DNA of 64,000 nucleotides from Argopecten irradians (Eukaryota; Mollusca; Bivalvia; Pectinida; Pectinidae): contig NC_091143.1 of assembly GCF_041381155.1 (NCBI RefSeq), forward strand, positions 34,834,679 to 34,898,678, given 5' to 3'. Position numbers and translations under genes: made by a program. The notes beneath the pieces are model-generated. The model saw nothing but the letters and a program-made list of their open reading frames with translations. It searched no databases and had not been told where the DNA came from. Below are positions 11,901 through 22,629 of this stretch, piece by piece (position 1 is the stretch's first letter; every line of letters begins with the position of its first letter).

Positions 11901-14900
11901 AGCCTGTTTTAGACTTTGTCGTTTCACTTCCTCCTCTAACTGTAATTTATGTTCTAACATCACTGCATGTTGGTATTGCTCCATGTAGAGCTTTTCCTCA
12001 TTGTCCTCCCGTTTGTAGATTTTACCACTGATCAATGTACGTAGCCCCCGTCTGTAAAAGTCATCGTTGTTGTAATAGTTAACACCTTTCAGCGAGTTCA
12101 GGCCCATGGGAATGTTGAAGTCTGCCTTTGTGCGCTGCACTGTGTACACCGGCACTACACACCACCGCTTTTCCTTGTTATATATCGCCTCCATCAAGCA
12201 TTCCTCACTAGCTATCTGAGACCATTCACACTGACAAAACTGCTTAGTTAAATACACAAAGGCGAAAGTACAACGTTGAAAAGCCATTTCCAAACTACCA
12301 AACATTCGGCGTTTCATATTGGCAAAATCCATCACATCATACAATACTGCCTTCACTCGCTTCCCATTATCAAGAGTTAGTTCGTTTAGACTTTGACAAT
12401 AACTATCAGCTTCATTTCGATCATCTTCACTATACAACACCATCACATCGTAGTAAGCTGCTTTTAAATTATCAGGGAAACGTTCAAAGTGTTTCATGAT
12501 AAGTTTTAACCGTTTCATGAATTTTTGCTTCTCGGAACTGGGATAACGATGAAGAAATGTGTAGTTTTCCAGAAACTTGTTCAACGAAACGGGGTCCGGG
12601 AGATAAGCATCAGAGGATTGTGTTGAAGAACTCTGTCTTACTGCTGATGGAATCCGTGCACTCCCACCAGAGCTGCCCTCACTGGTCTCGTAGACTTGCC
12701 CAGTCCCTCGCAACACTGTGATAGGAAATACCAGCTATTATTAACTTGAAGCATGTAAACCAGTTTAAACATGATAGTTATATTATGTCAATTGTAATGA
12801 GTTATTGTCCATATATATACAGAGAAAATAACCATTGACAAAAACACAAACCAAGAATTACATTGCATACATGAACACTATAGCAATATCGGAGTGCAAT
12901 GATTTCATGTTGATAAAAAATTGTTGATAAATTAAAGCTTGCACTGTTCATCTGTGCCTTAAGAAAACCAAGAATGAGATAACCCTTTCACTGATTTGCC
13001 AAAGCTTTCATTTTAAGAAGATTAATTTTCCCCTTCCACACTTCAACACACACAAATTGCATTTTGTATTGCGACCTGTTTTGGCAGGAAATGTGTATAA
13101 AAGTGTGTGACTTCTGTGGTCCATTCTCAATATTCCAGGGGTTCCGATCACTTACGATCTCTATACCCTGGACTATCTCATAGTAAAACCGCAGGCAACA
13201 GAATAGAACAGGTAATTTAGTCATTTTATGTACATCAAAAGAGCCGTATAACGGTACACTGTGGTTGAATGTGTGGCTTTGATGTTAGGCATCGCTCTCT
13301 CTGTAGTCTTCAAAGGAAATCTTTGCTAGCCTGTGATTGGTCAAATGCTTTCCGCTGAGCTGCCTTCAATTTCACTATGAGATAGTCCAGGGGTGTAGAG
13401 ATCGTAAGTGATCGGAACCCATGGTGTATCGAGGATGTCTATAGTCATGTGATAAGTCATGTGACTCCAAACTCATAAGCAGGAAAATGGAAAACGATAT
13501 GTGGACTTTAAGAAGTTTTAGCAAAAAGATACATCATATGAAATATTTTATAATTAAATATGTTTAACTTAAATGAAAGAAATGCATTTAACATCAAAGA
13601 TTTTCCCATCAATGTTATTGGTTTATCAATGTTTAGTTGAAATCATTTAATAAGAAATATTATTTTCTTTCATGATTCCTGCTTTGAAATTTACTGATTT
13701 TTCCCACCAGTATTCAAAATTATATTTGATTTCATCATCAGATAACTTTAGAAATTTTAAAATTGAATAGTTTTATATTTGATGATCCCATAATTCTATA
13801 AAAAGAAATTTTATTTCTACTTTTGGACATTTTGTAAGACTAAAATTTAAATTCAATTAAAATTTTTCATTGGAAATTTCACTGAAAATTGCACAGCGCA
13901 CTGGAATTTCCAGTTGAATTTTTCACTGGAATTTCCATCAGAATTTTAGAGTCACTGGAACTTCTAGCACCAGTGGAATTTTTCAATGGAATTTCCACTG
14001 GAAATTAAAGTCACTGGAATTTCCAGTGCCAATGGAGTTTGAAAATTAAAAGTCATTGGAATTTCTCATGCCAGTGGATTTTAATTGGAATTTCCACTGG
14101 AATATTTGAGTCTCTGGAATTTCCCATGCCAGTAAAATTTTTCAATGGAATTATCACTGGAAATTTAAAGGATCTGGAATTTCCAGTGCCAGTGTAGATT
14201 TAAAATGAAATTTCCAATGGAATAAAAAGTCATTGGAATTTCCAGTGCCAGTGCTTTTGTAGTATTTAAACGAAATTTCCAATGAAAATAAAGTCACTGG
14301 AATTTCCAGTGCAAGTGTAATTTTTCAAAGGAATTTCCACTGAAAATTGCAGAGTCACTAGAATTTCCAGTTGAATTTTTCATTGGAATTTCCATCAGAA
14401 TTTTAGAGTCACTGGAAAATCTAGTACCAGTAGAATTTTTCAATGGAATTTCCACTGGAAATTCTAAGTAACTAGAATTTCCAGTGCCAGTGTAGTTTTT
14501 AAAAGAAATTTCCACTGGAAATTAACAGTCATTGGAATTTCCAGTGCCAGTGCACGTGTAGTTTTTCAATGAAATTTCCACTGGAAATTAAAAGTCACTG
14601 GAATTTCCAGTGCCAGTGAAATTTTTCATAGGAATTTCCACTGGAATTATTAAAAGTCACTGGAGTTTCAGTGCCTGTGAAATTTTCATTAGAATTTTAT
14701 GTGCAACTATAACTTCAATGGAAATCCCAGAACTCCAATGGAATTAAACTGGAAAAATAAATTCCCATGGAAATTCCAGTGAAATTTTTTGTGATGAAGT
14801 ATCCTGCTACCCTTCATCTGAGACTATGGCCACCAAATGACATGTTTTCATGGTAACCGTTATTAAAATAAACAAGGAGCCGCAAAGCGTGGCACTATCC

Positions 14901-17108
14901 CCCACGCCCCACATTTGGAATAAAACCCCAATACACCAAGATCAAAGTAAAATTAATTCAAGTATAACTTTAAATGTATGCAAGTATTGTAAAACTGATA
15001 AAAAATAACAGCTGGTAACAAAAAGAAACTGTAATTTGGTATTTTTGACCGAGTTTCCATGGTAATGGAAAATATCCCAAGGTCCGCAACCACAAAAGGC
15101 ATAAGTAGGGCACTTGTCTGATATATACATAAATTTTCATGAAGCTGCATTTAACGGTTTTGAAGCTCGAGTTAATTACCCCAAAAACAAAAAGAAAAAG
15201 TAATTTGGTATTTTTGACAAGTTTCCCTGATACCTAACATGGAAGATCTGCAATAGCAAAACGCACAACTAGGGCACTTGTGTGATATATTCAGAAAATT
15301 TCCTGGAGCTGCGTTGAATGGTTTTGGAGTTATAGTCCATAAACAAAATGAAACAGTAATTTGTCATTTTTGACAGTATACATGTTTCCATGGTAACGGA
15401 AAATATTCCAAAAATGGTAGGTTCGCAATAGCAAAAGGTACAACTGGGGCACTTGTCTGATGTATACAGAAAGTTTCATGGAGCTGTACGTGTTGAACGG
15501 TTTTTCAGTTATAGCTAGTTCAGAATCTCGGACGGAAGGACAGACAGAGCCCAAAACAATATTCCCGCAAGCATGTTTCACAGGGGATAAAAAATGCTTC
15601 AATGGTAACCATTATTGAAATAAAAACCTAGCTTGCATGCCTATCATTTCTGTGTACACTCTATTGTAGTTTCATCAAAATCAGTTTGCAGATGTAAGGG
15701 GAGTTGTTTTAATACAAGATTTGAACATGACAGACAGTGTGATTCCAGGATTTGATAGTCTCAAGTTTGTTACAGGGAGTATAACAAACAAATCATTGGG
15801 TGTTGGTTCACTGCATAGGGACCTTTCACAATATATGAAACATATTATGACCATAAGAAAACACCCCTTTTCTATTAAAATTTTGACAGCCCCCTGTGAT
15901 TCACTGTATCAAACTGAGACAATGAATCATCAATGAATGTTTTGACTTTGTAACATTACAATTATGGTAAACAGTTAACATGTCCTTGCTGTAACTTCCC
16001 TTGTTAACATATAATTAGATTGTCTGTGAATCTATAACAACATAATTTAATTTATAAAGATCTATACATACCCGGCTTCCCATCTCCAGAACCACTGAAC
16101 TCTTGACTGGGTGTACATGTACTTATAATAGGAGGCGGCCCTTAAAAATGTAAAAGTTGATCGTTTTTTTTTTATCACAATCATAACTCTTCAACAATTT
16201 CTTTTCATTTCACCAAGTGGTTTTGATAGACAATCTTGTATCTTGAATTTTAGAACATCTAAGCATGTTTTAAGTTTATTTGTATTCTATGAAATATCCT
16301 ATAGTCAATTCCATAAAAAAGTAAAAGTTTATGTAAATTTTGCTCAACTGACATAACAGATGATAATACATGTAGAAATAGACCGATATGTTTCCTTCTG
16401 AAGTGGATTTTCATGCCACAATATGGTCCTGGTAGTGTTGATATTTTGGTTTAATTGTCTCTGTAGGTAGTACAAAGCTACTAAGACAAAAATAATTAAG
16501 AGTCCCGTAGGGAAAGTCAATAATTTTTCTTTAAGCAAGTCCCATATATCACTGCATGCTGTAATAACACATGTGGTATAAACACTTTTTGACCATATAC
16601 ACACATCACCTTATTCACCCCTAAATATTAACAATGAACTATTCCAGCCTTTGAATCAGAGGAGTTCAAATGTCTCTTCATGGGGCGAGTAAATATTCCA
16701 TCTTTGCATATTACAGAGTTAGCTCCCTAGCGAGCAGGTGTCCATTGTGACATCATTGTTTTGTGGGCACAATTCACATAATTTTCCCAAAAAAGTATGA
16801 TGTTACGCTCACAAGCACTTATCACAATCAAAACCTTCTCTCAAGGGTAGATTATAACTCTGTAATATATAAAAAAAGAATATACACACTTACTAATTCA
16901 CCCTTGAAATTTAACAATGAACTAATCCAGGCTTTTAATCAGAGGAGTTCAAATGTCTCTTTAAGAGTGAATGAGTTTATTTACTCAAGTCATATAGTTG
17001 CTTGAAGTAATTAAAATACTTACTACCAACAGCGTCGGGCAAGGCATCAGATTCCACTACTGAGGCGAGGCGGTCCACATAAGGTATATTGGATGGAGGC
17101 CCACTCAT
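5731..17108 (-). CDS. TIR + RHIM-like + UBA adaptor-like protein (TRIF/TICAM-like), complete, 7 coding exons
   Basis: Spliced CDS on the minus strand: exons 17024-17108, 16072-16140, 11254-12715, 7764-8656, 7222-7332, 6474-6578 and 5731-5948. They sum to 2943 bases, 980 residues plus TGA, and every junction is GT-AG with matching phase. Layout: low-complexity N-terminus 1-95; helical lead-in 95-136; Toll/IL-1 receptor domain about 138-288; Glu/Gln-rich coiled coil about 290-330; Ser/Gln-rich linker; RHIM-like core VMIGDDNTI at 503-511; long Ser/Thr-rich disordered part; UBA about 843-890 with MGF at 854-856; disordered tail ending CKIS. Known: TRIF joins a TIR domain to a C-terminal RHIM to recruit RIP kinases in innate signalling and cell death. 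Inference: a cytoplasmic immune adaptor. The UBA resembles that of IAP proteins and would bind ubiquitin. Start chosen as the first ATG after a 5' UTR acceptor. Orthology to TRIF is not proven. Confidence 0.85.
6030..6262. repeat. Dispersed element with AATTTCGCGAA core
   Basis: Contains AACCAACTTTAATTCG and, at the other end, GCACGCGAATAAAAATTGGT as imperfect inverted ends. Related pieces lie at 43715-43920 and 49005-49165. Confidence 0.55.
6474..6578 (-). CDS. Exon 6: third UBA helix
   Basis: 105-bp phase 1-1 exon after TTCCAACAG, donor GTGAGA. The sequence FSVPNLLDEIENL fits helix 3 of an IAP-type UBA, where a short aromatic-Ser-x-x-x-Leu segment precedes the last helix. Confidence 0.7.
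6852..7070 (-). mobile_element. tRNA-derived SINE
   Basis: Read on the minus strand it begins with a tRNA-like head: TGGCCAAGTGG fits the RNA polymerase III A box and GAGATCGAATCC fits the B box about 60 bases later. The tail ends in CCTGGCTGTTAATAGGAT. Related copies lie at 8981-9160, 33511-33672, 50425-50636 and 54690-54775. Confidence 0.75.
7222..7332 (-). CDS. Exon 5: first part of UBA domain
   Basis: 111-bp phase 1-1 exon after TTTTACAG. It encodes a UBA helix 1-loop-helix 2: VSKVLEMGFRESQIKAALL carries the hallmark MGF loop and the alternating hydrophobics of ubiquitin-associated domains. Confidence 0.75.
7764..8656 (-). CDS. Exon 4: disordered Ser/Thr-rich linker of TIR/RHIM/UBA gene
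   Basis: 893-bp exon between TTTTTAG and GTAGGT. It encodes about 298 residues dominated by Ser, Thr, Glu, Lys and Pro, without a recognisable domain. Two near-identical short segments (RQSMEGPSRQSIDG) sit at its start. It probably separates the RHIM from the UBA. Confidence 0.8.
8981..9160 (-). mobile_element. Degenerate tRNA-derived SINE, head eroded
   Basis: Same tail (TTAACAGCCAG) and middle (GTCAGTATCTG) as the copy at 6852-7070, but the A box is no longer recognisable. Confidence 0.55.
9200..9280. repeat. Short palindromic element, family B, copy 2
   Basis: Starts ACTCATTCACCCCTAAA, has a core ATGGAATGGTCTAGTCTTT, and ends TTTCAGGGGTTACA. Confidence 0.7.
9604..9918. mobile_element. 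Non-autonomous DNA element with GTTTGCACT..CCGACC terminal inverted repeats
   Basis: The left end reads GTTTGCACTTTTCCGACCC and the right end, reverse-complemented, reads GTTTGCACTCCCCCGACC. About 315 bp, no transposase. No target-site duplication is visible. A related end, GGGTCGGTCGGGTAACTCT, occurs near 24480. Confidence 0.6.
10670..10985. mobile_element. Palindromic miniature element, family A, copy 1
   Basis: About 315 bp with imperfect inverted ends of about 80 bp: CATCCTTGATACTCCAGGGG at left, and the inverted CATCCTCTAAACTCCAGGGG at right. Inner arms contain GGACTATCTCATAGTAAAAC. The middle carries CCTTTGATGTACATCAAAGG. It lies in intron 3 of the TIR/RHIM/UBA gene. Confidence 0.8.
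11254..12715 (-). CDS. Exon 3: TIR domain, coiled coil and RHIM-like motif
   Basis: A single 1462-bp exon, acceptor CTATCACAG and donor GTAAGC. The TIR fold is recognised by box 1 (YYDVMVLYSEDD), the following helix, the FAFVYLTKQF strand, the CEW..IASEECLMEAI helix and the WCVVPVYTV strand, followed by a Lys/Glu-rich helix. The classical box-2 RDxxPG motif is not present. The glutamate that is catalytic in SARM1-type NADases does not align clearly, so an adaptor role is more likely than an enzyme. Near the end a His-rich stretch (VIVHHVHTHTHYYND) precedes VVNIYGAEKVMIGDDNTI, which fits the RHIM core pattern hydrophobic-x-(I/L/V)-G-x-x-N-x-hydrophobic. Confidence 0.85.
13118..13439. mobile_element. 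Palindromic miniature element, family A, copy 2
   Basis: Same architecture, with ends containing GGACTATCTCATAGTAAAAC and its inverse TTTCACTATGAGATAGTCC. The outer arms (GATCACTTACGATCTCTA) differ from copy 1 but are mutually inverted. Confidence 0.8.
13860..14790. repeat. Self-complementary satellite built on CACTGGAATTTCCAGTG
   Basis: About 900 bp in which AAT-TTCCACTGGAAATT and TCACTGGAATTTCCAGTGCC alternate every 60-100 bp. The core CACTGGAATTTCCAGTG is a perfect 17-base palindrome apart from its centre. Minus-strand ORFs here are artefacts. It lies in intron 2 of the TIR/RHIM/UBA gene. Confidence 0.85.
14870..15595. repeat. Tandem repeat of about 170-180 bp units, 3 to 4 copies, with a GGACGGAAGGACAGACAG end
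   Basis: GTTTCCATGGTAA.GGAAAAT, GCAATAGCAAAA and GGGCACTTGT.TGATAT recur in the same order about every 180 bp. The unit ends in a purine-rich GACGGAAGGACAGAC run like those of the satellite at 47-48 and 59-62 kb, but the unit sequence differs. Confidence 0.7.
16072..16140 (-). CDS. Exon 2 of TIR/RHIM/UBA gene (69 bp, phase 1-1)
   Basis: The acceptor TTTTTAAG ends at 16141 and the donor is GTATGT. It encodes a short Pro/Ser-rich stretch (RPPPIISTCTPSQEFSGSGD). It is symmetric in phase, so skipping it would keep the frame. Confidence 0.7.
16612..16690. repeat. Short palindromic element, family B, copy 3
   Basis: TTATTCACCCCTAAATATTA at left and TCATGGGGCGAGTAA at right, with AACTATTCCAGCCTTTGAAT inside. 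Confidence 0.65.
16697..16872. repeat. Palindromic miniature element, family C, copy 1
   Basis: Inverted ends: TTGCATATTACAGAGTTAGC at left and the inverse of TAACTCTGTAATATA at right, about 175 bp apart. Further copies at 46114-46281 and 49225-49475. Confidence 0.7.
16894..16977. repeat. Short palindromic element, family B, copy 4
   Basis: TAATTCACCCTTGAAATTTA at left, AAGAGTGAATGAG at right. It lies only about 20 bases from copy 1 of family C. Confidence 0.65.
17024..17108 (-). CDS. Exon 1 of TIR/RHIM/UBA gene
   Basis: Encodes MSGPPSNIPYVDRLASVVES and eight further residues. It ends before a strong GTAAGT donor at 17018-17023 and leaves phase 1. No domain is visible. Confidence 0.75.
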
Positions 17109-17161
17109 CTTGATATGTTAAGCTTTCTTCCAAAGCATAAACTCTATGTGAAATTCAAGAT
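17109..17161 (-). other. 5' UTR part of the first coding exon of the TIR/RHIM/UBA gene
   Basis: On the minus strand a TTATTTTAG acceptor ends at 17162 and is followed by 53 bases without an upstream ATG in frame, then the start codon at 17108. This implies at least one further upstream non-coding exon, which I could not place. Confidence 0.5.
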
Positions 17162-17194
17162 CTAAAATAATAAGAATTAATCAAGACATAAAAA

Positions 17195-17622
17195 TATAAC
17201 ATCAAATTTTGATATTTTTTTCGCTGTTTGTCATTTGGGCTAGTAAAGTTTAAAACTGCAAAATTGTACTAGTCTGACTATTTAATTACTAGTCCAAATT
17301 ACATATACACTGTACAGACCTTTATAAACTTCTGAGTGTGGAGACTGGAAATTAAAATGAAACAGAATATTGAATTTGTTTGATTAATCTTTTATAAATC
17401 AAATGCTAACAATAAATGTAAACTAAAAACAATAGTTCATTTTCCATTAAAAACATAAATTTCCTACTAATTGAATAGCCTACAGTAACGCACATAAAAT
17501 TTCATCATCATATAGGTTTGTCCAACTTTGTTGAACATGGCATGTCAGTACGATACTCTTATAATATTGAATAATTATCCATTAAAATCTATGTACAATT
17601 TTTGAGATGTCAAACATTACTC
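17195..17622. repeat. Local duplication, copy 1 (copy 2 at 17960-18398)
   Basis: Bases here and at 17960-18398 align over about 430 bp from TTTTTTTCGCTGTTTGT to TTTTTGAGATGTCAAAC with small indels, about 765 bp apart in direct orientation. It lies upstream of the first coding exon of the TIR/RHIM/UBA gene, so it may touch its promoter or 5' intron. Confidence 0.85.
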
Positions 17623-17959
17623 ATTAGTCACCTTCAAATCTTTGTGTATGTAATTCTGCCCTAGTAGTTTGGCTCCTGAACATGATACGCTGTTCATCTA
17701 AACATCATTTACTTCCATTGGTTAATATGTATCAATATACTGAATTAACTTTGATTCCCTGCCCCTAGACCTAGCCAACCTTTTTCTTTACCTATATTAT
17801 GCTGGATACCAAACCATCCCTCCTCTTTAATCCCTCCCCTTTGTATCTCTACCGACCCTTACTCTTCTACTTTTTATTTCAGTACCACTCCAATTCATCA
17901 TTTTTCATGTGTATACAAATTATAAATAATGCCTGCATGTATCAGACAACAAAAGAATA

Positions 17960-18398
17960 TTCATCTCAAATTTTGAATATTTTTTTCGCTGTTTGTTTAT
18001 TTGGGCTAGTAAAGTTTAAACTGCAAAATTATACTTTCTCTGACTATTTAATTACTAGTTGTATTACATTATACACTCTGACAGACAGACCTTTATAAAC
18101 TTCTGAGTGTGGAGACTCGAAATTAAAATGAAACAGTATAGATGAATATGTGATTGATTAATCTTTTATTTAAATCAAAAATGCTAACAATAACAATATG
18201 TAAACTGTTTTAAACAATAGTTCATTTTCCATTAAAAAATAAATTACCTACTAATTGAATACCTACAGTAACGCACATAAAATTTCATCATCATATAAAA
18301 CTTTGTTTAAGCTTGAAAGGCATGTCAGTACGATACTCTTATAATTTGAATAATTATCCATTAAAATCTATAAGTACAATTTTTGAGATGTCAAACGT
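17960..18398. repeat. Local duplication, copy 2
   Basis: Second copy of 17195-17622. The 340 bases between the copies (17623-17959) are unique, with no gene recognised. Confidence 0.85.
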
Positions 18399-19079
18399 TC
18401 TAATTTTTAAAGATAAAATGTTTTAAAAACTTCTTAAACCGATTAACAATTAAAGAGATTACTTTGCAATAACGGGAGTTATTGTTAAATACATTGTGTA
18501 TTTTTAAAGACATAGATACATGTAATTTAAAAAATACTATCTAGATCGTAAATTTATGCTCTCTCAGAAACACAATACAAAACACAATAAAAAATAGTTA
18601 AACGCGTTTTCACGAACATTGCCACTTGTACAGGATGGATACTACAAGTCTTTAAACAAACCATACTTTGAACTACTTCAAGAATGTCAGTCGTACATGT
18701 ATTATTATTATTTCCTTTATTTCCTCCAATATTGAAGAGTTTACAGAAAATAATACATAAATAAAGAAAGAAACATTCTAACATACACACGTTACACACA
18801 TATATACATATCTATCAATACAAGACAATACTATTAGATATTCGACTACATTTCGCCATTATCTAATAGCGGAGAATGCTTTTAATAATTAGCTACAAAC
18901 ATATGTAGACGAGACATCACAAATGATACATACAGTTTGTAATAACAGATATATACGTATCAAAAGTCTATATATAAGGCTAGCACAAAAACATACATAA
19001 TACAAATACTCTGGAGTTCACAAGATTAAGCATACATATAACTTCAGTTGAAGTTAATACAATCAAATATTTGCCTAAA
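18399..19079. other. Intergenic, probably includes the LINE 3' end
   Basis: AT-rich. On the minus strand GGAAATAAAGGAAATAATAA near 18702-18722 may mark the LINE 3' tail. Nothing else recognised. Confidence 0.35.
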
Positions 19080-20160
19080 AAAAAAAAGAAAGAAAAAAGG
19101 TCAGTTATGGATACCACTTTGTACGAACATTTTGTTAACAATAATAATTGAATTTAGTCTAAAGTCTTCCATTTCATTTTGAGATAAATGGTAGTTAAAT
19201 AGTCCACCAAGAAGAACATGCAGTAGATGATATTTTGACATTGAATTGAGATAAAAAACAAAATCTATATCTTTCACAGTACTGATAATACACCACAGTT
19301 GGTCTCGCAAGTTCTCAGTGTGGCTACATTCAAGTACACTGTGCAATATGAGATCATTATACATTAGACCACAAAAATGACACAAATATAAATTTTCATT
19401 ATCGCGCATTTCTACGCATATTTTAACAATTCGTTTAATGCATGAACTATACTGCGGAAAACGTAAAGCAAGTTTCCATATTGCATATGGTTCTATTCTT
19501 TCATGTAAAAGAGAAAAACGAGAAAAATCTTTATCAGCTTTCATCCTTTCACAAAGTTGAAACTGTTCATATTTTTTAACATGGGTATTTACTAAATGTT
19601 TCCATTTGCATTTGTTTGGAAATGTACCACATTTTAAAAATCCATCCAGTACAAAATACAAATCATATTTTTTTCAAAATTTGGATAATGTCAGGGATAA
19701 ATCCTCTGTTTAAAACTGCACAATTTAAAATCGAAAAGACGTTTTATGAACATTTCGCGAGTTAAAACTCCTATATCCATGGAACATATTCTACCAAGGA
19801 ACAACATTTTTTTTAATACTAATATACACTTCAATAGAAAACCAACCAATCAATGATGTGGACATATCTGTCCTCGTTCTTATGTTAAAACCTTGTATAG
19901 ATTTGACAATGAAATTTTGTGCTTTTTCTAGCATGTATACTTCATTTTTCTTTAATTGCCCACAACTCACATCCGTAGAGTGCAGATGGATAAACTTTGC
20001 ATTTAATAATCTTAGCAGTGGTCAACGGATTCAGGGCACACTGGTGAGCACCAGAACGAATAAGAGACATTACACCACACTTTAATTTAGAACAAGCACG
20101 TTCTGTACGTTGAACATTCACCCCTGACAAGTTCGAACAAAAAACAACGGATTTTTTGTC
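19080..20160 (-). pseudogene. 5'-truncated, frameshifted LINE reverse transcriptase fragment
   Basis: On the minus strand, 20160-19942 reads into YPSALYGCELWAIKEK, the typical C-terminal end of a non-LTR reverse transcriptase domain. A one-base shift in an A run then continues it as NEVYMLEKAQNFIVKSIQGF..RTRTDM, which also fits the family, before a TAG. A 186-residue open frame at 19661-19101 contains CHFCG..H..LECSHTENLR, the Cys/His region usual downstream of the RT domain in animal LINEs. The 5' end, endonuclease and active-site motifs are missing, so the copy is dead. Its family was not determined. Confidence 0.75.
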
Positions 20161-22015
20161 TGTAAAAAATCAAAATAGTAAACATATTTCTTTGTTATTT
20201 CACTGATGAAATAACTTAAGGCGAAAATTTTTAAACAAATTTGAAATTAAAGTTTACGTAATTGCATATCAGTCCTCGACCACCCTCAATAAGAAAAATT
20301 AAAACATAGTATTCTATGACCTATTTTTTTTCTACATTATTCTGTTTCCTATTACTAACTACAAAATAATTAATTTCTGAATCAACAATCTGTACATAAT
20401 TCTACAAAAATAAAAGTCAACTATTAAATTCTGTTCATATTCTACAAAAATAAAAAAGTCAAACTAAGGAGGACTCCGAAATAATCATAGGAATAACACG
20501 CGTTTTAACGGTGCGGGAAGTGAACTAAAAATTGATAAAATTCACTTTGACCGATGAAGACATCTTGCCATTGCTCAGTTGATTTGCTATCAATTTAATA
20601 TAATAATATGTTTGATAGAATATTTCGTTACTTTATTGAATTTCCCATGCAGAATGTTGTGTTATTTTGGTATGCGTAATGTTTATCCCGATTCAAAAGC
20701 CACCAATATTTGCTTGAGGGAAATTTGGTGAAGCAAGCTAATATTGTCTTCGACAAGATTCAAAACAATACACATGTTAAACAACTAAATGGCCCGTGGT
20801 AACCGGACATTATATAGGACGATTTCTAATAATATTATCCAGAGTGGGCCAATCTTAGTCTGTCAATTGCACAAAGTTATAGGTTATGTAGCATATGTAA
20901 TTTATACGTAATTCTATATTCTATGACCTGTACAAAAATTTTAATGTAAGGTCAGATTATTTTTTGCATGCTTGTGCTTTGCATGCATGCACGGGCGTAT
21001 GGATACTTGAGGGGGATGCAATCATTATTCATGATTCCATTGCAGTACGTATAAATACGTATACGGTCAAAAACGGCGGTGAACAACTACAAGTTGCAAA
21101 GTAAGGAAGCAGGCACACTCGTAAAACATTTTCCTTCGTCGAAAAAACAGATCAGCTCTGCGTCTGCGCAAGAGAAGGCACACAGAACAATAATCTCACT
21201 CATATCCTCTCTACTATGTCTAAATAGGGACGATATACAGCGGAAAATTTTCAGCTGGTAATTTATATTATTCAAAACATACACCCGGTATCGTTGATAA
21301 GTCTGTTTCAGCAGGTGTTCCGTTTTCTAATAATAAGTATTAAGTGATAATACGGGTCCAAGTCTATAACTCGCGCCGGAAATTGTGGTTTTATCAATGC
21401 CGTATAAAAATGTCACATAGCCAAAATAAATTTACTGGTCGGAATCCTCCGATATCATGTTTGTTTCTAAACAATGTTTAAGTTTATCTTACTGGGTCAA
21501 GGTCTATAACTCCGTGGGGACCGGCCATATATACACTACCCAATTTCAGAAAAAAGTATGATTATTAACTAAACTTATAGGATATGATAAATGAGGAAAA
21601 CTCTCAATCGAACCAGCCAGATACTTTATGCTATAATATGGTATATGATACTAATATATATCATCGCCGTAAGACCAAACGTATCAAACGCCAACAAAAC
21701 AAATCTACTGGATCGTTAAATTTCCCAAAGGGCTACGTTAGGCAAATGGATGGTATTTATCCCAATGGATTTACTAAACCCGTATGACGCTGTTATCGGG
21801 AGGTGTGTCCAGACCAGTTGAAAACATTGAGAGTATTCTTAGTATCATTATCCTATACGGTTGGTTAATAATCATAACTTTTCACACAGCAGAGAGATTT
21901 AGATAGTATTAAATTATCTATGTATCTGCCTATAGTAATTAAAATTTGGTTAGAAATTATCAAAACATAAAAATAATAAAATTAAATATAATTTTGAAAA
22001 ATGCGACGTGACCAA
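20161..22015. other. Intergenic, no gene recognised
   Basis: Open frames at 21079-21261 and 21584-21787 (60 and 67 codons) show no family resemblance and no splice context. GGGTCCAAGTCTATAACTC and GGGTCAAGGTCTATAACTC recur at about 21354 and 21495, suggesting a small repeat. Confidence 0.4.
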
Positions 22016-22460
22016 ACGTAGGACAATATGTTATGAACAAGGATTTATAAGTGAGAAGGATTCGTGTCTGTCTCTTAACCACGCGAGACGCCTATGAACC
22101 GGGAATAAAAACCGTTTTTCTCAATAAATACTTGTCTTATCGAGTCAAACGAAACACCATTGTAAAGTTTATTAAATTTCACGACGTTTATTACTTGCTT
22201 TAAAGACGGAATATTTAGGGAATATGTCTTAAATTTTCGTTAAAAAAATCGACAGCTCATGAAATGACACCACCGCTTCAGAAAGTAAGACGGTAACTTT
22301 CGCACCGCAAGCTACATCAAAGGCTGTGCCGGCGGATATCAAAGGAAAATTAGTCGTCGCCCAACGTCACGGTCAGTGCACAAACACAAAAGCGCCTGCC
22401 TTGGACTTCCAGTGTGACTTATCCTTCTCATATACGTCCTTGGTTATGAACAATAATGTG
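22015..22460. repeat. Dispersed repeat D, copy 1
   Basis: Aligns in order with 45160-45412 plus 45715-45905: GGATTTATA.GTGAGAAGGA, CCTATGAACCGGGAATAAAA, CATGAAATGAC, GCTTCAGAAAGT.AGACGGTAA, GTCAGTGCACAAACACAAAA, GACTTATCCTTCTCAT. The 71-codon open frame at 22326-22541 lies partly within it and is not considered a gene. Confidence 0.75.
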
Positions 22461-22629
22461 ACCCAGGTGGCATTTCTTACCAAACGTTGGCATGGGTTGG
22501 ATGTGTGTTCCACGGAATGTACGTCGTCTTATGTCAGCTAGTGTACAGCGAGTAGATGCGTGGGGAGCATTGAAGTGCACGTGCGTGTGGGGTGAACAGT
22601 TTACAGTCTGGTGTTTTATAACAAACCAT

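Noticed and set aside
11254-12715. Possible NAD-cleaving TIR enzyme
   Set aside because: The helix after the CEW motif does not place a Glu where SARM1-type enzymes have theirs, so enzymatic activity is not supported by what I can see.
22326-22541. 71-codon frame with several Cys
   Set aside because: It starts inside a dispersed repeat whose other copy does not keep the frame.
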